64,000 nt of DNA, from NCBI GenBank assembly GCA_964453525.1, contig CAYVOV010000010.1:67437-131436 (forward strand). The letters run 5' to 3'. Numbering within the stretch: the first letter of the stretch is position 1; each line of letters begins with the position of its first letter. Shown here piece after piece: positions 24,707 to 33,836 of this stretch. The notes beneath the pieces are model-generated. The model had not been told where the DNA came from and searched no databases. It was given only the letters and a program-made list of their open reading frames with translations. Source of the DNA: CAYVOV01 sp964453525 (GTDB lineage: Bacteria > Chloroflexota > Dehalococcoidia > Dehalococcoidales > UBA2162). Position numbers and translations under genes: made by a program.

Positions 24707-26488
24707 ATGGCAAAAAGAATTCTCTGGTTGATGATAAGCTGCGTGATGGCGATATCGCTGGTGGTAGCATCATGCGGTACACCAACGACGACGGAGGAGG
24801 AAGAAGAAGAGGAGGAAGAGGTTGTAATAGGCGAAGAAGAAGAGGAAGAAGAGATAGAGGAAGAAGGGCTGCTGGACCCAAGTGTGCCGAAGTATGGCGG
24901 ATACATGGTTTCTGTTGGTGGAGACCCTATTGGTTTTGATCCGAAATATTATATGAATTTTATGCTGGTGCCTAACTTTATTACGGATGAAAGTTTGCTC
25001 ACAGGAGACTGGGCAAAGGGCCCAGCCGGAACCGGAGAAACTGACTGGACTCAGGGCTTAACCGGTAGAACAGACTTGATGACCGGCCTTCTTGCTGAGA
25101 GCTGGGAAATGCCTGATGATGAAACGCTGCTTTTTCACATCCGGCATGGAGTTCACTGGTGGGATAAGCCGCCGTTGAACGGCAGGGAATTTACTGCTGA
25201 AGATGCTGCCTGGAGTATAAACCGGGAATGGAATTCTCCCCAGAGCTGGCTCATGCTTGGTAATCCGCCGGAGGACAGGATAATATCAGCCACAGCAACT
25301 GATAAGTATACGCTTGAGGTCAAGGTCCCTCCCCATGCACAAGGGCTGAATGTTTTCGTAACCGGCGAGTCGGTAAGAATGGTCCCGCCCGAATTAGGCG
25401 ATGATATGATTACCTGGGAAACAATGGTCGGGACAGGGCCCTTTATGGTTACCGATTATGTAATAGGCAGCAGTATAACCTACGAGAAAAACCCCAACTA
25501 CTGGCAGCATGACCCTCTCCACCCGGAAAATCAGTTGCCCTATTTTGATGGATTAAGGACACCAATTATACCTGATTTGTCCACCCGGCAGGCGGGATTC
25601 CGGACGGGTAAGATTGATTTTCTCACGGAAGTCGGATTTGAGGACTGGGAGAGGTTCATGAATCAACGTCCTGACCTGCACTATATGGAAGTATATGCAT
25701 CTCTTCCCACCTTCCCATGCGGCAGGATAGACAAGGAGGAACTGCCTTTTAAAGATTTAAGAGTCAGGCAGGCAATGAATCTGGCGGTAAATCAGAGGGA
25801 GATACTCGATGAATATTACGATGGTCACGGCGCTCTGTTGTGTTATCCGTTTCTTCCCACTGATGCATTTCAGAACGAGTTTGTACCGCTTGAACAAATG
25901 CCTGAAATAGTCCAGGAATTATTTGAGTACAAACCGGATAAGGCAAAACAACTCCTTGCCGATGCGGGCTATCCAAATGGCTTTAAGACCTCGATTATCT
26001 GCACCAATGAAGAGGTAGACCTGCTTTCTATAATCAGAGAGTACCTGCTTGCAGTCGGCATTGATATGGAGCTTCAACCGGGAGAAGGTGGTATGATAAC
26101 AGCTATGGTCAAGGGCAGGCAGGTCGAGGAGATGTGCATGGCAATGACATATCCCTTTACCTTCTGGAAAATGCTCAACCTTCGCGCAGAGAGCTCAAGT
26201 AATCCCTCCTATTTTGAGACACCTCAGACCAGGGAAACTTATAACAAGGTCCTGGCGACTGTTGGTAAGGATACTGCAATGATGCTGCAAGAGCTGAAAG
26301 GCATAGCCCCGCACATTCTCGAGTATTCCTGGGGGATTTGGCTGCCGGCGCCGAGCAGATATACCATGTGGCAGCCGTGGATACAGAATTACCAGGGTGA
26401 GACTAACATTGCTCAGTCTTCTATTGCTAACTATCAACGTACCTATCTCTGGATGGACCAGGAACTGAAGGCACGCCTGGGCTATTAG
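24707..26488 (+). CDS. Peptide-type (family 5) ABC solute-binding lipoprotein, poly-Glu linker
   Basis: 593 residues. The lipoprotein signal ends with the lipobox VASC near residue 23. It is followed by about 30 residues that are mostly Glu (31-54), a flexible charged tether to the membrane. The body is SBP_bac_5: PKYGGYM, ESWEMPDDETLLFHIRHGV, VGTGPFM and P-D-L-S-T-R-Q-A-G-F-R-T-G-K. AGGAGG precedes the ATG. It is a diverged paralogue of the gene at 10375, sharing the C-terminal LPAP..W-Q-P-W segment and the leader. Neither permease nor ATPase genes are nearby. Its cargo may be peptide, oligosaccharide or another small organic. Confidence 0.88.
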   Translation: MAKRILWLMISCVMAISLVVASCGTPTTTEEEEEEEEEVVIGEEEEEEEIEEEGLLDPSVPKYGGYMVSVGGDPIGFDPKYYMNFMLVPNFITDESLLTGDWAKGPAGTGETDWTQGLTGRTDLMTGLLAESWEMPDDETLLFHIRHGVHWWDKPPLNGREFTAEDAAWSINREWNSPQSWLMLGNPPEDRIISATATDKYTLEVKVPPHAQGLNVFVTGESVRMVPPELGDDMITWETMVGTGPFMVTDYVIGSSITYEKNPNYWQHDPLHPENQLPYFDGLRTPIIPDLSTRQAGFRTGKIDFLTEVGFEDWERFMNQRPDLHYMEVYASLPTFPCGRIDKEELPFKDLRVRQAMNLAVNQREILDEYYDGHGALLCYPFLPTDAFQNEFVPLEQMPEIVQELFEYKPDKAKQLLADAGYPNGFKTSIICTNEEVDLLSIIREYLLAVGIDMELQPGEGGMITAMVKGRQVEEMCMAMTYPFTFWKMLNLRAESSSNPSYFETPQTRETYNKVLATVGKDTAMMLQELKGIAPHILEYSWGIWLPAPSRYTMWQPWIQNYQGETNIAQSSIANYQRTYLWMDQELKARLGY

Positions 26489-26519
26489 ATATGGCAATAT
26501 AAAGATAGAGTAAGAATAG

Positions 26520-26562
26520 AAAGGGCATAGCCAGATAGTCAAATACTCCGGCTGTGCCCTTT
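26520..26562. terminator. Bidirectional terminator between convergent genes
   Basis: AAAGGGCATAGCC (26520-26532) pairs with GGCTGTGCCCTTT (26550-26562) with one G-U pair. It serves the lipoprotein gene and the convergent TPP-enzyme gene. Confidence 0.75.
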
Positions 26563-26588
26563 CCCTATCTTAAAGGAAGCCCGCTGTA

Positions 26589-28307
26589 TTAGGGGTACGG
26601 ATTCTCCAGTCTGACATCTATTAAGGCAGGCTTGCCCTGTCTTACCTGGTTTAGCCCCTCCTTTAACACTGAAATGAGCTCTGACGGGTCTTCTACCATT
26701 TGTCCCCAGGCACCACAGGCCCGGGCAACCAGGGCGTAATCAGGGGATGGGACGATATCAATACCTTCCCAGACACCGGTCTTTTCCGAGTAGCTCTCTT
26801 CGCCATATGCTCCGCGGATACCAACCATTCCCCGCGGAGCATGGTACTGCTGATTGTTAAAAATGATTGCCAGAAAAGGAGCATTATAGACGCTGGCCGC
26901 CCAGAGAGTCGGGATTGGACTGCCGAATATCAAACACCCATCACCTTCCATGCTGACTACCGTCCGGTCCGGAGAAGCCAGCTTGATTCCCAGAGCTCCG
27001 CCCATACCGAATCCCAGGCTTGACCCGCCGCTGTCAAACAGGGTTCCCGGTTTATTTCGAGGAACTGCCCGGCCCATCTCATGTACGATAATGGTGTCTT
27101 CGTCGATTACTTCGTTAACACAGTACCTGAGCCATTCCGGAGAGATCGGCTTCTGCTCCGCTTTGGCCAGAGCAGAAGCCCGTCTTCTTTCTCGCACCTG
27201 CTCATTCTCACTCTGTACCTGCTCAAAGCGGGCTTGAAAACGAGTTTTTTGTTCCACTGTTAGTTTCTGCCGGACTATCCCGTTCAAAGCAGACAGTGCT
27301 TTGCCGGGGTCAGCCTGAACGAATACATCTCCGGGAAAGACCCACAGGGGTATATCGTGCTTAATCGGGTCGATACTGATGTGCAATATCTTTGCATCGT
27401 CTCTAAGCTTTGTCTGGCCGGGGATATAAGGAATATCTTTATCAATAAGTAAAATAGCGTCGGCATCCTGAAAGTACGGCTGACCGAAGCCGCTAGCACA
27501 GAGGGGATGAGTGCCGGGGAAGCTCATCCTGACCATATCAGGAATCACCCGTGCCCCCAGCTTCTCTGCCAGTTCCACAAGTGATGCTACCGCCTGCGGA
27601 TGTCTGCCCGTATCACCGGAGACAATAAGAGGTGACTCGGCCTGCAATAGAATATCGGCGATTCTGGTTAGTTGAGTAGTATCTGCTTCCGGGGTTGTCA
27701 CGGCGGAATGTTTTGATACATCGGGAATGGTAACGCTTTCAATCTTCTCCATAAGTAACTCCCTGGGCAGAGTGAGATAGACGGGACCACAGGGCTCGGT
27801 AGAGGCAATCTGGAAAGCTCGCTGCAACACCTGGTGCATATTTGCTGTGCTGCGTAACTCGTATTCCCACTTTACATAGCCGCGCACAATTCCGGCCTGG
27901 TCATACTGCTCCTGAATCCAGTGTATTCCGGCATTGCGTTCGCCGCGTATATTCTGCCCGTAAGTTGAAGGAGCCCGTCCGGCACAGAAAATGACACCGG
28001 CTCTGCCGCGTTGCGCATTGTGCAACGCTCCGCCTACCTGCTGAGTACCAATATCAACATGTACCAGAACCACCTGAGGTCGCCCGGTAACAGCAAAATA
28101 TCCATGAGCAGCCGCCATGGCTACGGACTCGTGGAGGCAGAGAATGACTTTTGGAGTACGTTTCCCCAGCGCTTTAAACTTGGATATAGCTTCTTGAATG
28201 GGGAAGGTATCGGTACCGGGGTTTAGAAAGATATACTCCACATCATTGGCATTCAGCAATTCTAAGAAAGCTTCTGCCCCCTCGTCAACAGGTATTGTCT
28301 TCTCCAT
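26589..28307 (-). CDS. TPP-dependent acetolactate synthase/benzoylformate decarboxylase-like enzyme
   Basis: 572 residues. The start is set at the ATG at 28307, with AAAGG seven bases upstream inside a slightly longer frame. The three-domain TPP enzyme layout is visible. The Pyr domain has the activating Glu60 in L-H-E-S-V-A-M-A-A-A-H-G-Y. The middle domain has I-V-S-G-D-T-G-R. The PP domain has the cofactor motif G-D-G-C-L-I-F-G-S-P ... N-N-Q-Q-Y. The H-N-A-Q-R-G-R segment is typical of the unassigned thiamine pyrophosphate-requiring subfamily, not of true biosynthetic IlvB, and no regulatory subunit is near. The reaction would be decarboxylation or ligation of a 2-oxoacid. It is divergent from the 2-oxoacid:ferredoxin oxidoreductase operon. 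A paralogue lies at 53333. Confidence 0.82.
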   Translation of the reverse strand: MEKTIPVDEGAEAFLELLNANDVEYIFLNPGTDTFPIQEAISKFKALGKRTPKVILCLHESVAMAAAHGYFAVTGRPQVVLVHVDIGTQQVGGALHNAQRGRAGVIFCAGRAPSTYGQNIRGERNAGIHWIQEQYDQAGIVRGYVKWEYELRSTANMHQVLQRAFQIASTEPCGPVYLTLPRELLMEKIESVTIPDVSKHSAVTTPEADTTQLTRIADILLQAESPLIVSGDTGRHPQAVASLVELAEKLGARVIPDMVRMSFPGTHPLCASGFGQPYFQDADAILLIDKDIPYIPGQTKLRDDAKILHISIDPIKHDIPLWVFPGDVFVQADPGKALSALNGIVRQKLTVEQKTRFQARFEQVQSENEQVRERRRASALAKAEQKPISPEWLRYCVNEVIDEDTIIVHEMGRAVPRNKPGTLFDSGGSSLGFGMGGALGIKLASPDRTVVSMEGDGCLIFGSPIPTLWAASVYNAPFLAIIFNNQQYHAPRGMVGIRGAYGEESYSEKTGVWEGIDIVPSPDYALVARACGAWGQMVEDPSELISVLKEGLNQVRQGKPALIDVRLENPYP

Positions 28308-28565
28308 CGCATTACCTTTCATCCAGACCTTAAGTTGGATATTATGTATTTGGTGACACTATAGCATAATCTAACTTGTCAGCGGTAATCCATTTAAAAG
28401 CCTGCCGGAGGAGTTCTTTTGTCACTGATTTATCAGATGAGCACGGTTACTGGTCGACCTGCAATGTGGTATTGTATACTTATATACTCAGAAGCGATTT
28501 CCATGCTCCCTTGTACAAATCATGAATTATATGTGCTTACCACTTGTAAGGAGGCCAGAGGAATA

Positions 28566-29123
28566 ATGATAGAAGTAAGAATGCTGGGGAGAGGCGGTCA
28601 GGGTGCATACTCATCTGCCGAGATGATGGCTGCCGCTCTGGTGAAAGAGGGGAAATACGCTACCTGCTTTCCCATGTTCGGCGGCGAACGACGAGGTGCG
28701 CCAATCAGCGTTTTTTTACGCTTTGATGACAAGCCGATACGATTGAGGTCTCAAATATATTACCCGGATTGTGTCATAGTGACCGACCCGCTTCTTGCCC
28801 GCACTCCGGATGCGTTAAAGGGACTGAAACCGGGAGGCATCGTAGTTATGAATGTCCCTCATATGCTCGGTGAAAAGCCCCATGAAAACACCGGAGTCCT
28901 GGCGACCGTGGACGCCACCGGCATTGCCCTTGAGGAAATCGGGCGTCCTATAACCAACACGGTCTTGATTGGAGCACTCCTCTATACGACGGGCTGGGCA
29001 ACACTGGATTCAATCTTCGAAGCCTTCAAGGAATACTTCAGTGAAAGGCTCCTGGAAAGCAATATCCGCTGCGTTAAAAGGGGTTACGAGGAAACGGAAA
29101 TTAACAGATTTGGAGGAGACTGA
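28566..29123 (+). CDS. 2-oxoacid:ferredoxin oxidoreductase gamma subunit
   Basis: 185 residues from an ATG at 28566 with AAGGAGG and GAGGA upstream; the open frame from 28419 adds an unrelated stretch. The signature L-G-R-G-G-Q-G near 7-13 and F-P-M-F-G-G-E-R-R-G-A-P near 36 are the gamma-domain CoA/cofactor-side motifs of PorC/VorC. It is the first gene of a four-gene operon, and its TGA overlaps the ATG of the ferredoxin subunit. In the complex it helps bind CoA for oxidative decarboxylation of a 2-oxoacid to acyl-CoA. Confidence 0.88.
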   Translation: MIEVRMLGRGGQGAYSSAEMMAAALVKEGKYATCFPMFGGERRGAPISVFLRFDDKPIRLRSQIYYPDCVIVTDPLLARTPDALKGLKPGGIVVMNVPHMLGEKPHENTGVLATVDATGIALEEIGRPITNTVLIGALLYTTGWATLDSIFEAFKEYFSERLLESNIRCVKRGYEETEINRFGGD

Positions 29124-29398
29124 TGGTGCGATACAGGTCTGAATATGAAGGGCCGTGGGCTTCAGCGAGACCCGTCCTGTTTGCCTATCCGACCGCAGAC
29201 TGGAGAGCGACAAGGCCAGTATTCAATATAGCCAAATGCGGTCACTGCGGTATCTGCTATCTCCAGTGTCCCGTCGGCTCGGTCAAAGATATGGACACAT
29301 ACTGTGAAGCCGACCTTTCTTACTGTAAAGGATGCGGACTCTGTGCTCGGGAATGCCCCAATGATGCCATCACCATGGTGAGAGAGGAGGCAAAATAA
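29123..29398 (+). CDS. 2-oxoacid:ferredoxin oxidoreductase delta (2x[4Fe-4S] ferredoxin) subunit
   Basis: 91 residues with two complete ferredoxin motifs: C-G-H-C-G-I-C-Y-L-Q-C-P near 39-50 and C-K-G-C-G-L-C-A-R-E-C-P near 68-79. The upstream 35 residues (PWASARPV) are the usual delta-subunit extension. It carries electrons from the TPP site to soluble ferredoxin. It overlaps the gamma gene by one base and ends two bases before the alpha gene, so it is tightly co-translated. Confidence 0.9.
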   Translation: MVRYRSEYEGPWASARPVLFAYPTADWRATRPVFNIAKCGHCGICYLQCPVGSVKDMDTYCEADLSYCKGCGLCARECPNDAITMVREEAK

Positions 29399-29400
29399 AG

Positions 29401-30606
29401 ATGGCAACCAAGATTACTCCCAGAGTGGAGCAGGTAAGAGTGTTTGACGGCAACGGGGCATGCGCCTATGGAGTACTGCTATGCAAACCGGACTTGGTAT
29501 CCTGCGTACCAATCACTCCGATGACCCCGATGGTAGAGGCGGTCTGGCAGTATGTCGCCAACGGACGTTTGAATGCCGAACTGGTAGCTGCCGATGGAGA
29601 AATCAACGCCCTCAGCTACTGCATCGGAGCCTCGGCTGCCGGTGGACGCACCTTTATCGGTTCGGCTTCCCAGGGACTGGGCTATATGTATGAGGCGTAT
29701 CTTAAAACTGCCGGCAACAGGCTTCCCGTTGTGATGGCGCTGGCTACCAGGGAGAATGCAGCTCCTGACGGCGTTGTTTCGTCACACCAGGACTTCGTCA
29801 CTGTAAGGGACGGCGGATGGATTCAGATAGTCTGCGAGGGAATCCAGGAAATTCTTGACACGATGATTATGGCTTACCGGCTGGCGGAAGACCCGGAAAT
29901 ACTGCTACCGGTCAACGTTTGCTTTGACGGATATTACCTGTCTTACCTGACGGAGAGAGTCGAGCTGCCCTATGAGGAGGACGTGGACGCCTTCCTGGCT
30001 CTGGTAACAGGAATCAACCGCCCCAAGCTATGCCTGGAGGACCCCCTGACGGTACCCACCAATACCAGAGAGGAGCTGTTTGCCGAGTGGCGCTATAAGC
30101 ATGCCCTCGCTCAGCAGAAGACCAAACAGAAGCTGGAAGATATTGAGAGGGAATTCCAGGAAGCCTTCGGCCGGAGCTACGGCGGGCAGATTGAAGAATA
30201 CCGTACCGAGGATGCCGAAATCGTTATGGTCAGCATGGGGAGCCAGACCGGAGCTATCAAAGACGTGGTCGACTCCAGGCGCGAGCAGGGAGAAAAGGTC
30301 GGCGTGATTAAGCTTAGACTTTTCAGGCCGTTCCCCAGAGAGAGGCTGGCAAAAGCGCTGCGGGGGAAGAAGGCAATAGGTGTTGTCGATAGGAACGTGG
30401 GCTTCGGCTGGCAGTCCGGCATTACATTTATGGAAGTAAAGGCAGCTATGCAGGACTTACCGGAACGCATCCCGGTAACGGGATTTATCGCCGGCATAGG
30501 GGGAACGGATTGCAGCCTGGAGATGGTGGAGAGGGCGGTGGACATCACCCGGCTGGCTGCCGAGGGCAAACCTCATCAGGAAATCACCTGGCTCAACCTG
30601 GAATGA
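29401..30606 (+). CDS. 2-oxoacid:ferredoxin oxidoreductase alpha subunit
   Basis: 401 residues. The N-terminal Pyr domain has the opening G-N-G-A-C-A-Y-G, V-P-I-T-P-M-T-P and A-D-G-E-I-N-A-L-S-Y (the conserved Glu activates TPP), then F-I-G-S-A-S-Q-G. The C-terminal half contains the transketolase-C-like domain with V-S-M-G-S-Q-T-G and V-I-K-L-R-L-F-R-P-F-P. These are PorA/VorA features. Subunit order gamma-delta-alpha-beta is common. The substrate (pyruvate, branched-chain or aryl oxoacid) is not decided by the sequence. Confidence 0.9.
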   Translation: MATKITPRVEQVRVFDGNGACAYGVLLCKPDLVSCVPITPMTPMVEAVWQYVANGRLNAELVAADGEINALSYCIGASAAGGRTFIGSASQGLGYMYEAYLKTAGNRLPVVMALATRENAAPDGVVSSHQDFVTVRDGGWIQIVCEGIQEILDTMIMAYRLAEDPEILLPVNVCFDGYYLSYLTERVELPYEEDVDAFLALVTGINRPKLCLEDPLTVPTNTREELFAEWRYKHALAQQKTKQKLEDIEREFQEAFGRSYGGQIEEYRTEDAEIVMVSMGSQTGAIKDVVDSRREQGEKVGVIKLRLFRPFPRERLAKALRGKKAIGVVDRNVGFGWQSGITFMEVKAAMQDLPERIPVTGFIAGIGGTDCSLEMVERAVDITRLAAEGKPHQEITWLNLE

Positions 30607-30658
30607 ATGACGATATTGATTACTGAATCGAAGGATACAATCAGAGAGGTAGTATAAA

Positions 30659-31972
30659 ATGGCAAGGTTTTACGATACGCTGGTCAAGAGAAGAGACTGC
30701 CCGCCGGACTGCCGTGCCTGTGAGGAAGCCTGTGCTGCAAAATTAGGCGCAGTTGGTCCGGTTATAAAGGCTGAGAAGGTTCATCAGGTTGCCAGGTCGA
30801 AAAATATCACCTGCTGCCAGTGCGCTCAGCCCCTGTGCCTGGAAGCCTGCCCTTCCGAGGCTATAGTGAAAAGCGAGGAAGACGGCATCGTCCGGGTCCT
30901 GAAAGATGAGTGCATCGGCTGTGAAACCTGCGTTTCAGCGTGTACTTACGGGAATATGTTTTTTGACCCGGATACGCAGGTTGCCTTCAAATGCGAGATG
31001 TGTGACGACGACCCGGCCTGTGTGAAAGCCTGCCCTCACGGCGTGCTGGAATTCGTCAACAATACCGAGTCCATTCGCGGTTATCTGCGTACCGAGGATT
31101 TGTTCACCCACGGAGTGGGCCTCTGTTCCGGCTGTCCTATCGAGACTATGTCACGGTTTACGGGAAAGGTGCTGGGAGACAACGTTGTCCTCTTCGGGAC
31201 TCCCGGCTGCTGCTCCCGCATTACCCAGGGAATCGGAATGCAGGCAAGTGCCAGGGTTCCAGCTTATTTCTGCCTCATGACCAATGCGGCATCGACCGCC
31301 GCCGGGGCAAAAAGGTATTACCAGAAAACAGGCCAGGATATTATGGCCGTCGCCATGGTCGGCGACGGCGCCACAGCCGATGTCGGTTTTGCCGGACTGT
31401 CCGGTGCCGCCGAAAGAGGAGAAAATATTATCTATATCTGCTTCGATAACGAGGCGTATATGGCTACCGGTATCCAGAGCTCCGGAACCACACCGTTTGC
31501 CGCTTGGACTTTCACTTCACCGGTTGGTGAGTACCGGGCAGGAAAGGGAAACAAAGCCAAGTACATGCCCCTGATTATGGCCGACCACGGTATCCCCTAT
31601 ACGGCGACAGCCACGGCCAGTCATCTGGAGGACTATGCCAGGAAACTGGAAAAAGCCAAACAGGTGAAGGACGGGCTTGTCTATATCCACATCTTCTCTC
31701 CCTGCTACACGGGCTGGAGAGCCGCCGAGGACAGCTCGGTTGAGATGTGCCGCATGGCTGTAGAGACCAACTACTTCCCGCTCTGGGAATGCGAGAGGGG
31801 AGAATACAGGCTCAATTACGTACCCAAAAACCCGCTGCCTGTTGAAGAATTCACCAGAACGATGGGACGCTTCAGTCACCTGAAAGAAGACCAGATTAAA
31901 GCTTTCCAGAAGATGGTGGATGACAGGTTTAACCTGATTGAGTCCTTAACCAGGTTGAAGGTGAAGACTTAA
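30659..31972 (+). CDS. Polyferredoxin fused to 2-oxoacid:ferredoxin oxidoreductase beta subunit
   Basis: 437 residues. Residues about 14-135 form an HycB/DmsB-like iron-sulfur domain with four cysteine groups (near 14-24, 52-64, 85-95 and 112-125), enough for three or four [4Fe-4S] clusters. Residues about 150-437 are a PorB-type TPP subunit: G-L-C-S-G-C-P near 155, then the cofactor motif G-D-G-A-T-A-D near 236 followed by F-D-N-E-A-Y. In most PorB proteins the ferredoxin domain is absent. The extra clusters may wire the enzyme to a different acceptor than ordinary ferredoxin. GAGAGG precedes the ATG. It ends the operon; a 198-bp gap follows. Confidence 0.88.
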   Translation: MARFYDTLVKRRDCPPDCRACEEACAAKLGAVGPVIKAEKVHQVARSKNITCCQCAQPLCLEACPSEAIVKSEEDGIVRVLKDECIGCETCVSACTYGNMFFDPDTQVAFKCEMCDDDPACVKACPHGVLEFVNNTESIRGYLRTEDLFTHGVGLCSGCPIETMSRFTGKVLGDNVVLFGTPGCCSRITQGIGMQASARVPAYFCLMTNAASTAAGAKRYYQKTGQDIMAVAMVGDGATADVGFAGLSGAAERGENIIYICFDNEAYMATGIQSSGTTPFAAWTFTSPVGEYRAGKGNKAKYMPLIMADHGIPYTATATASHLEDYARKLEKAKQVKDGLVYIHIFSPCYTGWRAAEDSSVEMCRMAVETNYFPLWECERGEYRLNYVPKNPLPVEEFTRTMGRFSHLKEDQIKAFQKMVDDRFNLIESLTRLKVKT

Positions 31973-32170
31973 CGGATAGATTCAAATCCAATGGCTAGGC
32001 GTTATATTTACAATCTAGCGTTTTGTGATTTATGAGCTCGTGATCCGCTATAGACAAATTTCTGTTTCCCAACCTAATCAATGTTTTACTTACTTCGCCA
32101 AGGTTGATATATTGATTAGCGTATATTTCTCTTGAAACTTTGGGAAATTATTTATGGAGTGAAACAATTT

Positions 32171-32638
32171 ATGAACAGAATTGAAATCCTAAGAAAGTAT
32201 ATTGATGAAGTGCTTTTGAATATGACCGATGTTGAAGAACGAAGACATGCGTACCTGCATCTATACGGCGTTGCTCAGGCTTGTACATTAATTGCACTAA
32301 AGCGTGGAGAAGACGCTGAGCTTGCTACTATGGTGGGTATGCTTCATGACATATATTCCTACGCAAAGGCGGACACAAAGGACCATGCGCATAAGGGTGC
32401 AATCCTGGCAAGAGAAATACTGGCATCATTGCGTATAACAAATAATGATGAAACTGAAATGATTTGCGATGCTATTTATACTCATGGTGAAAAAGAAGCC
32501 ACCCATTCTGATTTCAATGAAGTCTTGAAAGATGCAGATGTACTTCAACAATGCTTATATAATCCTACAATTGAAATCCAGGCTCCTGAAAGAAAGAACA
32601 GGTACGAAAGACTTAAACGTGAATTTGGCATAGTATAA
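32171..32638 (+). CDS. HD-domain phosphohydrolase-like protein
   Basis: 155 residues from an ATG at 32171 with GGAGTG upstream (a frame from 32132 exists). An H in H-L-Y-G-V near 34 and the H-D doublet in G-M-L-H-D-I near 72 form the metal site. A following H-A-H-K-G and the later L-K-D-A-D give the third and fourth ligands. This is a small single-domain HD protein, usually acting on nucleotides or phosphoesters. Substrate unknown. It lies between the oxidoreductase operon and an S66 peptidase gene without shared operon signals. Confidence 0.75.
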   Translation: MNRIEILRKYIDEVLLNMTDVEERRHAYLHLYGVAQACTLIALKRGEDAELATMVGMLHDIYSYAKADTKDHAHKGAILAREILASLRITNNDETEMICDAIYTHGEKEATHSDFNEVLKDADVLQQCLYNPTIEIQAPERKNRYERLKREFGIV

Positions 32639-32758
32639 GCTCGTCATTATAATTTTGGGATCGTAAACTTGTTTAACTGGCAATAGGCAGTGAAGGAAGT
32701 GACTTATTGAGGTAAATCTAATATACCAAATGACAATCTCAAAAATTGGAGGAATGAC

Positions 32759-33706
32759 ATGGAATTGGTTAAACCATTTGCCCTGCAAACCGGAGATAAG
32801 ATTGGGATTGTTGCTCCATCGATGCATATCATTAATGAGGAAGCAGTCGAAAATGGTATTGCCACATTACAAGAACTTGGATTTAAAGTGGAGGTCGGAC
32901 CGACAGTCTATTTAAAATATCAAAATACCACTGCTATTCCTGAAGTCCGGGCTAGAGAGATAATGGATTTTTTTATAGACTCTGAAACGAAAGCTATTAT
33001 CTGTCTCATCGGCGGTGACACCGCATCACAAATATTGAAGCTGCTTGACTATGAAACAATAAGAAATAATCCGAAGATTTTTAGTGGTATGAGTGACATC
33101 GGCCACCTGCACCTGGCTTTTCTCGCCAGAGCCCAAATAGTGTCTATTTATGGGCTTGACTTAACCTTTGGTTTCGGCGCTAACAAAGATGAACCGGCCA
33201 CCAGATATAACATAGATTTATTTATCAAATGTTGTACCCAGCAGGAATTCCTGGGGAAAATGCCGTCTTTTACCCAATGGGAATGCTGGCGGCCCGGAAA
33301 GGCAAGAGGTCGTTTAACGGGAGGTTACCTTCAAGCAGTTACAGGTTTGTTCCGCACTAGCTATTGGCCATCACTGGGGGAAACTATCCTGTTCTGGGAA
33401 ACCTTAGAAACGCAACCACACGAAATTGAAAGACAATTCACTATCGCGGAGGCCGAAGGATTCTTTAATAATATAACCGGAATGGTAGTCGGGAAACTGG
33501 TCAACTGTGAAGAGATAGATTATAAAGGAGAATTACCTGGTATTAGAGAAATAATCCTCGAAATGACTAAAGATTACGGTTTCCCAATTATCGCTAATGC
33601 CGACTTTGGTCATGACATTACAGGAATGCCTATGCCTGAAGGTATTTTAGCTCAAATTGACGCTGAAGAATTATCAATCGAATTGATTGAGCCAGTAGTT
33701 CGGTAG
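32759..33706 (+). CDS. S66 family LD-carboxypeptidase / MccF-like peptidase
   Basis: 315 residues. N-terminal K-I-G-I-V-A-P-S, the nucleophile Ser112 in S-G-M-S-D-I, a Glu in L-F-W-E-T-L-E near 219 and a His in D-F-G-H-D near 282 form the Ser-Glu-His triad of the family. It has MccF-type length and the G-G-Y-L-Q-A-V-T-G segment. Relatives cleave the LD-bond in peptidoglycan tetrapeptides or inactivate microcin C-like aminoacyl-nucleotides. No signal peptide is seen, so a cytoplasmic recycling or detoxifying role is likely. GGAGG six bases upstream fixes the ATG. Confidence 0.85.
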   Translation: MELVKPFALQTGDKIGIVAPSMHIINEEAVENGIATLQELGFKVEVGPTVYLKYQNTTAIPEVRAREIMDFFIDSETKAIICLIGGDTASQILKLLDYETIRNNPKIFSGMSDIGHLHLAFLARAQIVSIYGLDLTFGFGANKDEPATRYNIDLFIKCCTQQEFLGKMPSFTQWECWRPGKARGRLTGGYLQAVTGLFRTSYWPSLGETILFWETLETQPHEIERQFTIAEAEGFFNNITGMVVGKLVNCEEIDYKGELPGIREIILEMTKDYGFPIIANADFGHDITGMPMPEGILAQIDAEELSIELIEPVVR

Positions 33707-33836
33707 CTTAATAAAATCAACTTTCTCTATAATTCTATAAATGTGAATCTGTTTGATAAAAACGCTTAGAAATTATCTGTTATTCTCCAAGCTAAACAAC
33801 CGCTCAAATCTTCATATGTTAAATAACATCCGGACA

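Noticed and set aside
24639..24906. Pro/Leu- and Ser-rich ORFs opposite the start of the second solute-binding gene
   Set aside because: They are the antisense shadow of the poly-Glu codon run.
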